Shown: positions 1 to 8,672, numbered from the stretch's first letter. The stretch is DNA of 64,000 nt from Oscillospiraceae bacterium (GCA_902761635.1 CACWLG010000006.1:75121-139120); one strand, 5' to 3'. The notes: a model not told the origin generated them from the sequence alone. Translations and numbers: made by a program.

Positions 1-1
1 T

Positions 2-379
2 GCCAAGGTCCGCGGTATTGAGCTGAGCCTGCTGCAGCGCTGCGGTGCTCACCTCGCCTCTGCGACTGACGTTACCGAAGCCTGCACCGCCGGCATGGAA
101 GCTGTAAAGAATGCCGTCAACGGCGTAACGGGCAAGATGGTCGCCTTCGAGCGCGAGATGATCGACGGCAAATATCACTGCAAATATGTGCTCCTTCCCC
201 TCTCCTCTGTTGCCAACTATGAGAAGAAGGTCCCGCTGGAGTGGATCAATGAAGAAGGAAACGGCCTCAAGCACGAGTTCATCGACTACGTCCTGCCTCT
301 GATCCAGGGTGAGCCGGAGCTTCCGCGCGTTGATTCTCTGCCCCGCTACGCTAAGCTCAAGAAGGTTCTCGCAAAGTAA
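2..379 (+). CDS. pfk: PPi-type 6-phosphofructokinase, C-terminal part
   Basis: Only the last 125 codons are in the window; the frame is open from base 2 and ends in TAA. The tail has the ANYEKKVPLEWIN region followed by LIQGEPELP, which I recognise from the C-terminus of clostridial PPi-dependent phosphofructokinases; ATP-type enzymes of the same superfamily are a less likely alternative. The enzyme phosphorylates fructose 6-phosphate to fructose 1,6-bisphosphate in cytosolic glycolysis. The gene is followed at once by a strong hairpin terminator shared with the convergent GGDEF-EAL gene, so it is the last gene of its unit. The family is well supported, but the phosphodonor cannot be proven from this fragment. 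Confidence 0.8.
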   Translation, partial: AKVRGIELSLLQRCGAHLASATDVTEACTAGMEAVKNAVNGVTGKMVAFEREMIDGKYHCKYVLLPLSSVANYEKKVPLEWINEEGNGLKHEFIDYVLPLIQGEPELPRVDSLPRYAKLKKVLAK

Positions 380-398
380 AAAAATGAAATAAAAAATG

Positions 399-465
399 GC
401 CCGGCTGCAAACGTTTTACTGTTCTGTTAAAGCAGTAAAACATTGCAGCCGGGCTTTCTCTTTCT
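399..465. terminator. Bidirectional terminator between pfk and the GGDEF-EAL gene
   Basis: An inverted repeat has outer arms at 399-410 and 443-454 and inner arms GTTTTACTG/CAGTAAAAC. A T-rich tract follows on the plus side and an A-rich stretch precedes it, which suits termination of both convergent genes. Confidence 0.85.
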
Positions 466-471
466 GTTTTT

Positions 472-2694
472 TTACTTGTCTTTCTGCCCTTCCATGATGC
501 GTTCAAATTCCAGGACGGGAAGAGGTTTATAAAAGTAATAGCCCTGCATCTCATTGCAGCCTTTGCTTTTTAGAAAGGCCGCCTGTTCAGCCGTCTCTAC
601 GCCCTCGGCAATCAGGCTCAATCCCAGCAGCTGCATCATCTGGATCATGCAGCTGACGATCGTGCGGCTTTTTTTCGGATCGCCGGATTCTGTCAGGAAG
701 TGGAGATCCAGCTTGATCCGATCAACAGGTACCTCTTTGAGCATGTGCAGGGAGGAATAGCCGCTTCCAAAATCATCCATTTCCACGTGGAAGCCATAGG
801 CACGCAGCTTTTCCGTAGTGCCGATCAGAAGCTCCGGACTTTCCACATAAGCCGTCTCCGTAATCTCAATGCGAAGCTGATCCGGCGTCACGCCGTACTT
901 TTGCACCAGGTTATAGAAGTGCCCGGGCATATCCCTATCCTCCCGGATATCCCCGCGGGACACATTGACCGACACAAAGCGGCGACTCCCCTGCTCATTC
1001 CACCGCTGCAAATCCCGGCAGACAGTCTCCCAGACATAACAGTCCAGATCGTAGATAAGTCCGGCATCTTCCAGCGTGGAGATAAACCCCTCCGGGTGCA
1101 GCCAGCCGAGCTTGGTATGATCCCAACGGCAGAGAGCCTCAGCACCGGTTATCTCCCCTGTTTCATAGTTCACCTGGGGCTGGTAAAAGACCTGGATATC
1201 GCCCGTCTGGAGCGCCTTGGGAAGATAGTTGATGATGTCGGAGATACGTTTCCCCTTCTCCCACTGATCTGGGTTATAAAGGGCATAGTCACCGCTGCGG
1301 CTCTCGCGCACTCTTTTTTCGGCAACGCGGGCCAGGTCCAGCATGTGATCAACATCAATGATCCTGTAATCCTTCGGCGTCAGCACATAGATGCCGCTGC
1401 AGATCTGAACCCTGTTCTCTTTCCCCTGATTGATGAAGAAGTTTTGTACAGGCTCTAATACGCGCTTCTCATCCTCGCGTATCTGTTCCTCTCCCGAAAT
1501 ATGCCGAAGGACGACGAAATGGTCTGCTGTAATGCGTCCAAGCGCTTCCTCCTCTGTCAGGGTCTCCATGGTTTTCTTCGCCCACATCTTCAGCAGATCG
1601 TCACCCGCTGTTCGTCCAAGGCTGTCGTTGATGAACTTAAAGTCACGGATATTATTGTAAGAAAGATAGTATGCCGAGTCAGGATGCGCGTGCAGCAGCT
1701 CCTCCACCCGCTTTCTGAAGCCCGTCATGCTCAGGGCTCCGGTCAGAGGATCATAGTCCAGCATCATCTGGCGTTTCTGCTCCTCCTCCCTGCGGACGGC
1801 TTTGATCTGCTGTAAGGCGATGACGATCACCGCCGCAAGCAGGAGTGCCGCCAGTAAATAAACCAGGCCAAATTCATGCAGATAATCGGAAAAGTCATAC
1901 TTATACAGCTTTTTGGAGGTATAATCCAGAATGATTGCCTGACGGCGCGTATCGCTGATGGCTGCGATACCCCCGTTCAGACGTTCGATCATCTCCCGTC
2001 CGCGCTCCGTATCTGTTGTGCCCGCCCGAAAGTCCATGGAAAACACCGTTGAGGGCTGGACTACAAGGTCCTCGTAGGCCGGCTTTTGCAGCACATAGCT
2101 CCAGACAAAGGAATTGTGCAGCAGCGCATTGACCTCACCGGTTCGCAAAGCCTTCACGCTGTCGCCCATCGTTTCATAGCTGGTAATCTGCATGTCGGGA
2201 TAAAGCTGGTGGAGTGTCTCGACCGCACCGGCAAGGGCGCGAAGCATTCCCACATGCAGCGTATTCATGCTCGGCAGTTCCCTGCTCCCTTCTGTGACAA
2301 AGGTAAAGGGGGTCTGCATAAGATTGTCAGAGACGAGGGTCGGCATACCGGATTCGCTTGCAATGGCGCTTCCAAAGGGCAGGATCACATCATAAGCAGG
2401 ATTATCGAGGGCAGATTTGAGTGTTCCCTCGGTGATTGCACGAAAGTTTGCGGAATAACCCGCTTCCGCGGCAGCAAAGCGCATCAGCTCCACACCGATG
2501 CCCATAATGGCGCCGGTCGCATCGTCCTGATAAAAGATCGGGCACCGGTCCACGGGGACACCGACCGTAAGCATCTCCCCGGGAGCCTCGCCCTGAGCCC
2601 CTGCGATTGGCATGATGGCGACAGAGAAAAGAAGCGCTGCGCACAGGAGCACTGTCACAAGACGGATATGTTGTTGCTTATTACCCGTTTTCAT
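472..2694 (-). CDS. Membrane-bound sensor with SBP_bac_3, degenerate GGDEF and intact EAL domains
   Basis: 740 aa. Order: signal/TM segment (about 9-30), extracellular solute-binding domain of the amino-acid-binding type (about 42-255), TM helix (about 275-300), GGDEF domain (about 315-470), EAL domain (about 485-735). The GGDEF signature is replaced by TADHF, so cyclase activity is unlikely. The EAL domain keeps EALCRW, the Asn of NVSR, the Glu of EITE, DDFGSGYSS, KLD, AEGVE and the Gln of MQGYYF, so c-di-GMP hydrolysis is expected. The family logic is an extracellular small molecule controlling phosphodiesterase output. The start at 2694 is preferred because AGGGAG lies 7 nt upstream; in-frame starts at 2700 and 2718 are worse placed. 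A functional link to the degenerate EAL protein at 59.9-61.4 kb is only inference. Confidence 0.9.
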   Translation of the reverse strand: MKTGNKQQHIRLVTVLLCAALLFSVAIMPIAGAQGEAPGEMLTVGVPVDRCPIFYQDDATGAIMGIGVELMRFAAAEAGYSANFRAITEGTLKSALDNPAYDVILPFGSAIASESGMPTLVSDNLMQTPFTFVTEGSRELPSMNTLHVGMLRALAGAVETLHQLYPDMQITSYETMGDSVKALRTGEVNALLHNSFVWSYVLQKPAYEDLVVQPSTVFSMDFRAGTTDTERGREMIERLNGGIAAISDTRRQAIILDYTSKKLYKYDFSDYLHEFGLVYLLAALLLAAVIVIALQQIKAVRREEEQKRQMMLDYDPLTGALSMTGFRKRVEELLHAHPDSAYYLSYNNIRDFKFINDSLGRTAGDDLLKMWAKKTMETLTEEEALGRITADHFVVLRHISGEEQIREDEKRVLEPVQNFFINQGKENRVQICSGIYVLTPKDYRIIDVDHMLDLARVAEKRVRESRSGDYALYNPDQWEKGKRISDIINYLPKALQTGDIQVFYQPQVNYETGEITGAEALCRWDHTKLGWLHPEGFISTLEDAGLIYDLDCYVWETVCRDLQRWNEQGSRRFVSVNVSRGDIREDRDMPGHFYNLVQKYGVTPDQLRIEITETAYVESPELLIGTTEKLRAYGFHVEMDDFGSGYSSLHMLKEVPVDRIKLDLHFLTESGDPKKSRTIVSCMIQMMQLLGLSLIAEGVETAEQAAFLKSKGCNEMQGYYFYKPLPVLEFERIMEGQKDK

Positions 2695-2850
2695 AGGCAT
2701 TCTCCCTGTATCGCACAAAAGATCTCATGACCCGGTGGGCTGATGGACAAAGTATAGCATAACAAAGGTGCTTTTTCCACCCTGTTTTGTGGACAATTGC
2801 GCTGCTTCTGAGGCGGCGGCGTTTTTTGAGGCCTTGCCAGGTTTTAAGAT

Positions 2851-4161
2851 TCACTCGAAGACAGGTGCATTGCGTATGAACGCTTTCATCGAATCATCTA
2901 TTTCATAGCGGACATCATCGTGTACCGAAATTCTTTCACCGCAGCGGATGTAGACTGTCGGCACCGCATACGGATAGACGCCCCGCCTTGACGGCTGCTC
3001 ATCCAGACAGTCCGGGGTCAGCGAACCCTGCCGCTTCCATAAGAAGGACGAATCCCGGATGCTGACATCGCGAATCGGCGAATCCTTCTCCCCGGCGATC
3101 ATGATGGCTCCCTCACAGGCGATGTGCAGGTTATCCATGTATACAGACTCGATCACGCCGGGGATTCTCTCAACACCGGCTCTCTGCGTTGCCGAGAGGA
3201 AGACCGCTTCCCCCTTGCCCCACCAGACGACGACCTCGGAATCCTGCTTGAGCCGATCCCGGTAGCGGCGTGTGCTGCCGGTGATGTGATGAATCATGAT
3301 ATCATGGATTCTTCCTCCGTCGCGGGACCATATGCCGACGCCGCGCGTGCAGCGGTCCAGGACACAGTCGCTCATGGTGATATGATGGATATCCCCCCAG
3401 GTCTCCGTGCCGATTTTTAAAGCGGAGGAATGGGAGCGCAGGATACAGTTTGAGATCAGGATGTTTTCACACGGGCCATATTTCTTCGTCATCGGCGCCG
3501 TTGTTTTGACCACAATGGCGTCATCGGCGCAGGCAATGATACAGCCGCGGATAATCACATTCTGACAGGAATCCGGGTCGATGCCGTCATTGTTCGGGCC
3601 GTGCTCATTGTTTTCGATCCGAATACCGTCGATCAGCACGTCCCGGCAGCCCGCCATGTGCAGCGTCCAAAACGCCGCATCATAAAAGGTCACATTCCGG
3701 ACGGTCAGATTCCGGACATCCTCCAGGAAACTCATACGCGGGCGATAACCGCGCACCTTCAGGGGGCTTTCGTGACTGCCGCCGTCCGTGTCATCCTCGT
3801 AGAAGACCTCCCTGCCGCGCCCGTCAATGCGTCCGGTGCCGGAGATCGTAATGTTCTCGGCGTGACGCGCCAGGAGGAAGCAGCCCCCTTCCCACCCGGT
3901 GTCACGGTTATCGTCTTCGAAGCCGCCCATCAGATCCGGCATGTCAGCCGGGTCAAGACTGGAAATAAGTTCTGCTCCGCTTTCAAGGTGAAGCTCGACA
4001 TTCGACTTGAGGCAGATGGTACCGGAGAGAAACTTTCCGGCAGGGACGATCACCCTGCCGCCGCCGGAAGAGGTGCAGTTGTCAACAGCCTTTTGAATAG
4101 CCGCGGTGTTGAGAGTCTTCCCATCCCCTGCCGCGCCAAAATCTGTTATGAGATAGTTCAT
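2851..4161 (-). CDS. Glycoside hydrolase family 28 (polygalacturonase-like)
   Basis: 436 aa. It begins with the family hallmark ITDFGAAGDGKTLNT and consists of right-handed beta-helix coils. Active-site-like motifs are NNDGIDPDSC (NTD/NxD equivalent) and CADDAIVVK (the DD pair), with the later TRGVGIWSRDGG region. GH28 enzymes hydrolyse alpha-1,4-galacturonic or rhamnogalacturonan linkages. No signal peptide is visible, so it probably acts on imported oligosaccharides. It lies directly behind the zinc-ribbon protein gene: an in-frame GTG at 4191 overlaps that gene's TGA, and another GTG is at 4170 with a well-spaced AAAGGA. ATG 4161 is used here because the conserved domain starts at that residue. 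Substrate specificity is not determined. Confidence 0.85.
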   Translation of the reverse strand: MNYLITDFGAAGDGKTLNTAAIQKAVDNCTSSGGGRVIVPAGKFLSGTICLKSNVELHLESGAELISSLDPADMPDLMGGFEDDNRDTGWEGGCFLLARHAENITISGTGRIDGRGREVFYEDDTDGGSHESPLKVRGYRPRMSFLEDVRNLTVRNVTFYDAAFWTLHMAGCRDVLIDGIRIENNEHGPNNDGIDPDSCQNVIIRGCIIACADDAIVVKTTAPMTKKYGPCENILISNCILRSHSSALKIGTETWGDIHHITMSDCVLDRCTRGVGIWSRDGGRIHDIMIHHITGSTRRYRDRLKQDSEVVVWWGKGEAVFLSATQRAGVERIPGVIESVYMDNLHIACEGAIMIAGEKDSPIRDVSIRDSSFLWKRQGSLTPDCLDEQPSRRGVYPYAVPTVYIRCGERISVHDDVRYEIDDSMKAFIRNAPVFE

Positions 4162-4187
4162 TCGATTCACCAGCCCGTCCTTTCCTG

Positions 4188-5309
4188 TCACTCGTCGATA
4201 TACCAGAGCTCGTCGGCATCGTATTCTGCGGGCAGCGGGATCCAGTTTCCGGCTGATGACTCAATATACCAGCCGTCCGTGTCATGCTCCATCCAGCCAA
4301 ATTCGCCGAACTCGGAGGAAATATCCTCATACCAGTATTGCCACAGCGCCGGTCTCACATCGGTGTTGTACCAGAGCCAGCAGTCGCTCTCTTCATCAAA
4401 GTAACACGCCGCATCCGCATCCCAGACAAGGACCTTTCCATCATATACGGTGCTGCTGGTTTCGCGGTAAGAAACGGGACCGATCTTCTCCAGATAGACA
4501 GGTTTTTCGTCAGCAGTATTCGTAATCTGGATCTGCTGGACGGTGGATTGAGAGACAGGGTCAGCGTATTGCCTCGCCCTGAGCCGCTGATACCCGGTTC
4601 CAAGTCCCAGAAGAATCAGAAATGCGATCAGGATGTTTCTAAGGCTGTGACCTTTTTTATCCTGTGGTTTTTCAAAAAAAGGACGCGGAGACTCCTCGGA
4701 TGCGGAAACATGGGTATCGTTGTTCTCCGGGAGTATTTCATCCAGCTCGGATCGGATTTCCAACGGACCGCCGCAGTTTGGGCACTGAAGCTTCCGGGTG
4801 CTGCCGTCCGTACCGTCGAGCGTCAGGAGATGGTCGGTGCCGCAGTAGGGACAGTGACAGGCAACATTCTCATATTTCCCGTTTTCCTGGAAAGCCACGC
4901 TCTCATAGCGCTGCCCGTTCTCGTCGTAGTAACCTCTTTCGTAATGTGTACCGGAGGCTGTATCTGTCCAGGCTTCCGGATAATATACATAGTCGTGCCG
5001 ACGTCCATAGTATATTGTCGGCTTCAGGATTCCCGAGATAAGATAGCCGACCGGCTGATTTACGCGGGGCCGCCCCATTGCTTCTATTTTCGGACTCGGC
5101 TGCCGCCCGCCTCTGGTTACCCCGCTGTTGCCGGAAAACGGTTTGCTGCTGCGGCTGGAGGAAGAATGGGAGCCGGGTCCGCGGGAAGATCGCGCAGCGG
5201 AACTGTGAGAGCCGGATGAGCGAAACGCGCTTCCAGAGGACCTCGAGGACGATCTCGAAGCGCTCGACCTTGAGGAATGGGAGCTTGAGCTGTGTCTGTT
5301 GGGCGGCAT
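4188..5309 (-). CDS. Ser/Arg-rich zinc-ribbon membrane protein, function unknown
   Basis: 373 aa, not recognised as a named family. The first 60 residues or so are almost entirely Ser, Arg, Gly and His in low-complexity runs. A middle segment rich in Tyr and aromatic residues follows, then a zinc ribbon with CxCPYC and CPNC knuckles (about 150-180). One TM helix (about 225-240) is followed by a C-terminal domain rich in Trp, Tyr, Asp and Glu. The ribbon suggests metal binding and the basic Ser-rich tail suggests nucleic-acid or anionic-polymer contact, but both are inference. AGGAGG is 9 nt before the ATG. GH28 follows with a stop/start overlap, so the two are probably cotranscribed. Confidence 0.75.
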   Translation of the reverse strand: MPPNRHSSSSHSSRSSASRSSSRSSGSAFRSSGSHSSAARSSRGPGSHSSSSRSSKPFSGNSGVTRGGRQPSPKIEAMGRPRVNQPVGYLISGILKPTIYYGRRHDYVYYPEAWTDTASGTHYERGYYDENGQRYESVAFQENGKYENVACHCPYCGTDHLLTLDGTDGSTRKLQCPNCGGPLEIRSELDEILPENNDTHVSASEESPRPFFEKPQDKKGHSLRNILIAFLILLGLGTGYQRLRARQYADPVSQSTVQQIQITNTADEKPVYLEKIGPVSYRETSSTVYDGKVLVWDADAACYFDEESDCWLWYNTDVRPALWQYWYEDISSEFGEFGWMEHDTDGWYIESSAGNWIPLPAEYDADELWYIDE

Positions 5310-5451
5310 TGATGATCGCCTCCTATGTTATCCCCAGGGCAACACCGCACAATCCGCCTTCGGCATCTCCTGGAAAATTTGTGCCCTGATTTCGTCACTT
5401 TTTCTTGAGGTACACAAAGTACATCTGCGAAAAAGACTGTGCCTGGCCTTG

Positions 5452-6126
5452 TCACAGGACATATTTCAGAATGCAAACTGCCTGCAGAACGCTGCCGAAA
5501 ACCGTAAAAACATGGAAGACGGCATGAAAGTACCGTTTTTTCTTGCCCAGCTTATATAACACCGCGCCGAGCGTATAGCAGATCCCGCCTGCCAGCAGCC
5601 ATAAAAAACCAGTCATGGAGACCGCTTCGATTGCAGGCTTGAGTGCTGCAATCACAAGCCAGCCCATGGCAATGTAGCAAATCATGGACAGCCGGCTGCT
5701 TCCTTTCAGATCCTTGGCTGTAAGGAAGGCTGCAAGCAGGCCGATCCCCCATTCCGCCGCAAACAAAATCCAGGCCAGTGCCGGGTGCGCGGGCCGTACT
5801 GCGGTTAAAAGGATCGGCGTGTAGGATCCTGCAATCAGCAGATAGATCGTGCAGTGGTCAATAACCCGCATGATGCGCTTGGCATCCCCGGGCGGCAGCC
5901 CGTGATAGACGCTGGAAACCACGTAAAGGAGGAGCATGGACAGGCCATAGATCCAGCAGCTCAGCAGGGCGTATTCCTTCTGATGCCTGCTTGCCGTAAT
6001 GAGTCCCAGGATCAGGATCACTACGGCGATCGCGGCTCCGATCACATGGGTGGCGGTGTTCAGCCGCTCTTCCTCTTCCGTATACTTCGGCAGCTCAATT
6101 TCCTTGATCGTGAGATAGTTCATCAT
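5452..6126 (-). CDS. Hemolysin III family (PAQR-type) membrane protein
   Basis: 224 aa with seven predicted TM helices. Family motifs visible are ERLNTATHVIGA near the N-terminus, SSVYHG after the third helix, DHCTIYLLIAGSYTP, and the C-terminal FHAVFHVFTVFGS His cluster. The conserved His/Asp/Ser residues form a metal site in the PAQR/hemolysin III superfamily. Homologues occur in most Firmicutes; the physiological role is unclear and hemolysis is not implied. The Shine-Dalgarno site is weak (GGAA about 10 nt upstream). It is a single gene with about 140 bp before the next gene downstream. Confidence 0.9.
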   Translation of the reverse strand: MMNYLTIKEIELPKYTEEEERLNTATHVIGAAIAVVILILGLITASRHQKEYALLSCWIYGLSMLLLYVVSSVYHGLPPGDAKRIMRVIDHCTIYLLIAGSYTPILLTAVRPAHPALAWILFAAEWGIGLLAAFLTAKDLKGSSRLSMICYIAMGWLVIAALKPAIEAVSMTGFLWLLAGGICYTLGAVLYKLGKKKRYFHAVFHVFTVFGSVLQAVCILKYVL

Positions 6127-6261
6127 AAAGCGATTATTCCGGCCTCACGCCGATGACAAGCTGTTTATCCTCACAGGTTTCGGTCACAATCCATTTCTTT
6201 ATAAGATCATGCTAACACAAAGCAGAATATAAATCAAGGCATACGCAGCCTTTTGTTCCGA

Positions 6262-7440
6262 TCATGCCCGGGGTTCCCTGCTTCTGCTCCCCACCGTCCT
6301 GCAAAGCTTTTCGTGAGAGGCAAGCATGAGGATCAGCAGAACGAGAAGAAAGACCGGAAACAGGCGCAGAGATGTGCATGCTGACAACCAGCCGAAAAAC
6401 GGCGGCATCAGAGAGGTGCCCACATAGGCGCTGGCCATCTGAACGCCAATGAGTGCCTGAGAGCGCCCCGCGCCAAAATGTGCGGGGGTAGCGTGGATCA
6501 GACTGGGATAGACCGGCGCACAGCCAAGGCCGATAATAATGAGGCCGGCAAGGGCTGCGCTGTTGCCGAGAGGCAGGAACAGGAGCATCAGTCCTGCGGC
6601 AATGATCCCCTGCCCCAGCCGTACCATCCGGGTATCGCTCAGGAGCATGGTGATGAAGCCGCTGACGGCTCGCCCGATCGTAATGCCGAGGAAAAAGAGG
6701 CTCCCATAGCGGGTAGCAGTCACAGCATCCACCCCGCGCACCGTAACGAGATAGCTGCTGGCCCAGAGGCCGACAGTCTGTTCGAGCGCGCAGTAACAGA
6801 AAAAGCAGAGCATGACCGATTTTGCACCATGGATGGCCACCACCTCCCCAACGGACAGGACATGTCCGTCACCCGTTTTCCCCTTTTCGCCGCTCGACGA
6901 TTTCCAGAGCGGGAGACTCAGCAGGAGGACAGCAGTCAAGCCGAGCTGGATAAAGCCGATGACGCGGTAGCCCGTACTCCAGCGAAAGCCGCCGGCGAGC
7001 ACGGCGCCCATAATGTATGGACCCACCGTTGCACCGACTCCCCACATGCAGTGCAGCCAGCTCATATGGCGGCTGGCATAATGCAGCGCCACATAATTAT
7101 TGAGTGCTGCGTCTACTCCGCCTGCACCGAGGCCGTAAGGCACAGCCCAAAGACAGAGCGCGATAAAGGAGTGGCTGAAGGAAAAGCCGAAAAGCGCGCA
7201 GCAGGTCATGCCCACGCTGATCGCCGTCACCTTTCCGGTGCCGAGGCGATGCGTCAGGCGGTCACTGAGCAGACTTGACACGATGGTGCCGACAGAGATA
7301 ATCATAAAAACGGCGCCGGACCAGGAGAGCGGTACCCCGATCTCCTGATGAATCACCGGCCACGCCGAGCCGAGCAGTGAGTCCGGCAGACCCAGACTGA
7401 TAAAAGCCAGATAGATGATGGCAAGAAGCAGTGAGAGCAT
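6262..7440 (-). CDS. MFS transporter (sugar/drug-type permease)
   Basis: 392 aa, about 12 TM helices. It begins MLSLLLAIIYLAFISLGLPD and has the MFS loop 2-3 signature as SDRLTHRLGTGKV. The central loop (about 190-205) is short and charged. The arrangement resembles the FucP/YfkF-like branch, but the substrate cannot be read from sequence. The start at 7440 is chosen because AGAGGA sits 7 nt upstream and because the promoter at 7521-7549 lies downstream of the in-frame ATG at about 7530. It is monocistronic with its own promoter, just below a terminator that ends the 40-aa peptide gene. Confidence 0.88.
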   Translation of the reverse strand: MLSLLLAIIYLAFISLGLPDSLLGSAWPVIHQEIGVPLSWSGAVFMIISVGTIVSSLLSDRLTHRLGTGKVTAISVGMTCCALFGFSFSHSFIALCLWAVPYGLGAGGVDAALNNYVALHYASRHMSWLHCMWGVGATVGPYIMGAVLAGGFRWSTGYRVIGFIQLGLTAVLLLSLPLWKSSSGEKGKTGDGHVLSVGEVVAIHGAKSVMLCFFCYCALEQTVGLWASSYLVTVRGVDAVTATRYGSLFFLGITIGRAVSGFITMLLSDTRMVRLGQGIIAAGLMLLFLPLGNSAALAGLIIIGLGCAPVYPSLIHATPAHFGAGRSQALIGVQMASAYVGTSLMPPFFGWLSACTSLRLFPVFLLVLLILMLASHEKLCRTVGSRSREPRA

Positions 7441-7520
7441 AAGCAGTTCCTCTCTGTAAACGGCATGAAAACAGCACAGTTGAATCCAAGCCGCCCTGTA
7501 AAAAGCAAGACTTTTCATGT

Positions 7521-7549
7521 AAATTATCATAGCTGCCCGAGACTGTCAA
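7521..7549 (-). promoter_or_regulatory. Promoter of the MFS gene
   Basis: On the minus strand a TTGACA box (7544-7549) is 17 nt from a TAATTT -10 box (7521-7526), about 80 nt before the MFS start codon. Confidence 0.7.
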
Positions 7550-7571
7550 GCGTAGTTGGCCGTATTGACAC

Positions 7572-7630
7572 AAAAGAAGAAGGACCTGCGGTATGCAGAG
7601 GCACCCGCAGATCCTTCTTCTTTTTATATT
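7572..7630. terminator. Hairpin terminator between the 40-aa peptide gene and the MFS gene
   Basis: Long arms AAGAAGAAGGA-CCTGCGG and CCGCAGATCCTTCTTCTT are followed by T-runs in both orientations. It ends the peptide transcript on the minus strand, 70 nt after its stop codon. Confidence 0.8.
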
Positions 7631-7695
7631 GTCTTTTCTATCTTTCGGTCAAGATTGAATTGCCGCTGATCCAGTACAGCGCAAGTGCTGTGCGA

Positions 7696-7818
7696 TCAAA
7701 GCGTGCAGACAGGGAGCGTCCAATAGTAATAAGCAAAATCCTTATCCGCAAGCAGATTGGGGAATTCATTGGAACGCTCAGGCTCGAAAACCGAGAAGAC
7801 TTTACGATCTTCCATCAT
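7696..7818 (-). CDS. 40-aa peptide ending in an aromatic/Cys segment, function unknown
   Basis: 40 aa, unknown family. The N-terminal 28 residues are charged (MMEDRKVFSVFEPERSNEF) and the C-terminus is YYYWTLPVCTL. Expression signals are complete: promoter TTGATT-17-TATAAT at 7853-7881, AGGAGG exactly 10 nt before ATG 7818, and a long terminator 70 nt after the stop. An in-frame ATG at 7827 is too close to the Shine-Dalgarno site. It could be a ribosomally made and modified peptide precursor, a small regulatory or membrane-targeting peptide, or, less likely, an aromatic-amino-acid leader peptide (YYYW) for the downstream MFS gene. That the gene is expressed is well supported; its function is open. 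Confidence 0.65.
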   Translation of the reverse strand: MMEDRKVFSVFEPERSNEFPNLLADKDFAYYYWTLPVCTL

Positions 7819-7852
7819 GGTTATCATGCCTCCTTTCCTTGAGTTCGTGCAG

Positions 7853-7881
7853 ATTATAGCCCTTTTCCTGTGAATAATCAA
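7853..7881 (-). promoter_or_regulatory. Promoter of the 40-aa peptide gene
   Basis: A minus-strand TTGATT (7876-7881) is 17 nt from TATAAT (7853-7858). The predicted transcript start lies about 28 nt before the ATG. Confidence 0.8.
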
Positions 7882-8021
7882 GAAGCGTTTTGACCAAAGT
7901 TTTGTGCGTATTGTCCAAGTTGCCGGTTTCAATTTTGTGCAACATTCTAAATTTATTGATTATTATTCCACTTTGCTCAAGGTTTTATGCGCTTCCAAAA
8001 AGGCTGTTTTGCCGGGATCTA

Positions 8022-8051
8022 TTGTATAAACCGTTTCCTTCGTGTTATACT
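8022..8051 (+). promoter_or_regulatory. Promoter of the LOG-family gene
   Basis: TTGTAT (8022-8027) is 18 nt from TATACT (8046-8051), about 30 nt before the start codon and divergent from the 40-aa peptide promoter. Confidence 0.55.
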
Positions 8052-8079
8052 GTTGTCAGCTTTTTTGGGAGGTTCTTCC

Positions 8080-8664
8080 ATGAATATCTGTGTTTTCGGA
8101 GCATCCTCCGATCGGATTGATTTAACCTATCTTGAAGCTGCCGAAAAGCTCGGCACGTTGATTGCCCGCGGTGGGCACCGCCTTGTTTTCGGCGGCGGAA
8201 GAGAGGGCCTGATGGGTGCCTGTGCCCGCGGGGTGCTTCGTGAGGGCGGAAAGACCCTCGGTATCGCACCGCGCTTTTTTGATGAGCCGGGCGTCCTTAT
8301 GAAGGAGGCGGAATGCGAGATCCTTTTTACCGACACCATGTCGGAGCGCAAGCGCCTCATGGAAGAGAAGGCCGACGCCTTTATTGCCCTGCCCGGTGGA
8401 ATCGGCACCTATGAGGAGTTTTTTGAGGTGCTGACACTCAAGCAGCTCGGCCGGCACGACAAGCCTATGGCAATGCTCAACACCCTCGGCTATTTTAATA
8501 TTTTCAATAAGCTTCTCCAGCAGGCGGCGAAACAGGGCTTTATGCGTAAAGATGTGCTCTCCCTCTTTGCCATGTGTAAAGATCCTGAAGCCGTTATGGA
8601 CCATATTCTTCACAGCGAGACAGCCCCGCAAAGTCCGCGCTCCCTGTCCAGCTACAGCAAATAG
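8080..8664 (+). CDS. LOG-family nucleotide 5'-monophosphate phosphoribohydrolase
   Basis: 194 aa. It has the LOG (lonely guy, TIGR00730) layout: N-terminal FGASS, GGHRLVFGGGREGLMGA, then the catalytic block ALPGGIGTYEEFFEVLTLKQLG equivalent to PGGxGTxxE. The family cleaves nucleoside 5'-monophosphates, including cytokinin ribotides in plants, to base plus ribose 5-phosphate. In bacteria the usual role is in purine salvage or stress. The ATG at 8080 has GGGAGG 7 nt upstream; the longer frame upstream lacks such a site and would precede the promoter. It is monocistronic with its own terminator. Confidence 0.9.
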   Translation: MNICVFGASSDRIDLTYLEAAEKLGTLIARGGHRLVFGGGREGLMGACARGVLREGGKTLGIAPRFFDEPGVLMKEAECEILFTDTMSERKRLMEEKADAFIALPGGIGTYEEFFEVLTLKQLGRHDKPMAMLNTLGYFNIFNKLLQQAAKQGFMRKDVLSLFAMCKDPEAVMDHILHSETAPQSPRSLSSYSK

Positions 8665-8672
8665 AGCATTCA

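Noticed and set aside
5120-5309. Simple-sequence repeat in the Ser/Arg-rich region
   Set aside because: Codon use varies along the tract, so it is a low-complexity coding region rather than a tandem DNA repeat.
7572-7818. Transcription attenuator controlling the MFS gene via a YYYW leader peptide
   Set aside because: The hairpin is 70 nt beyond the peptide stop, no alternative antiterminator pairing with the Tyr/Trp codons was seen, and the MFS gene has its own promoter below the hairpin. Kept only as a weak alternative.
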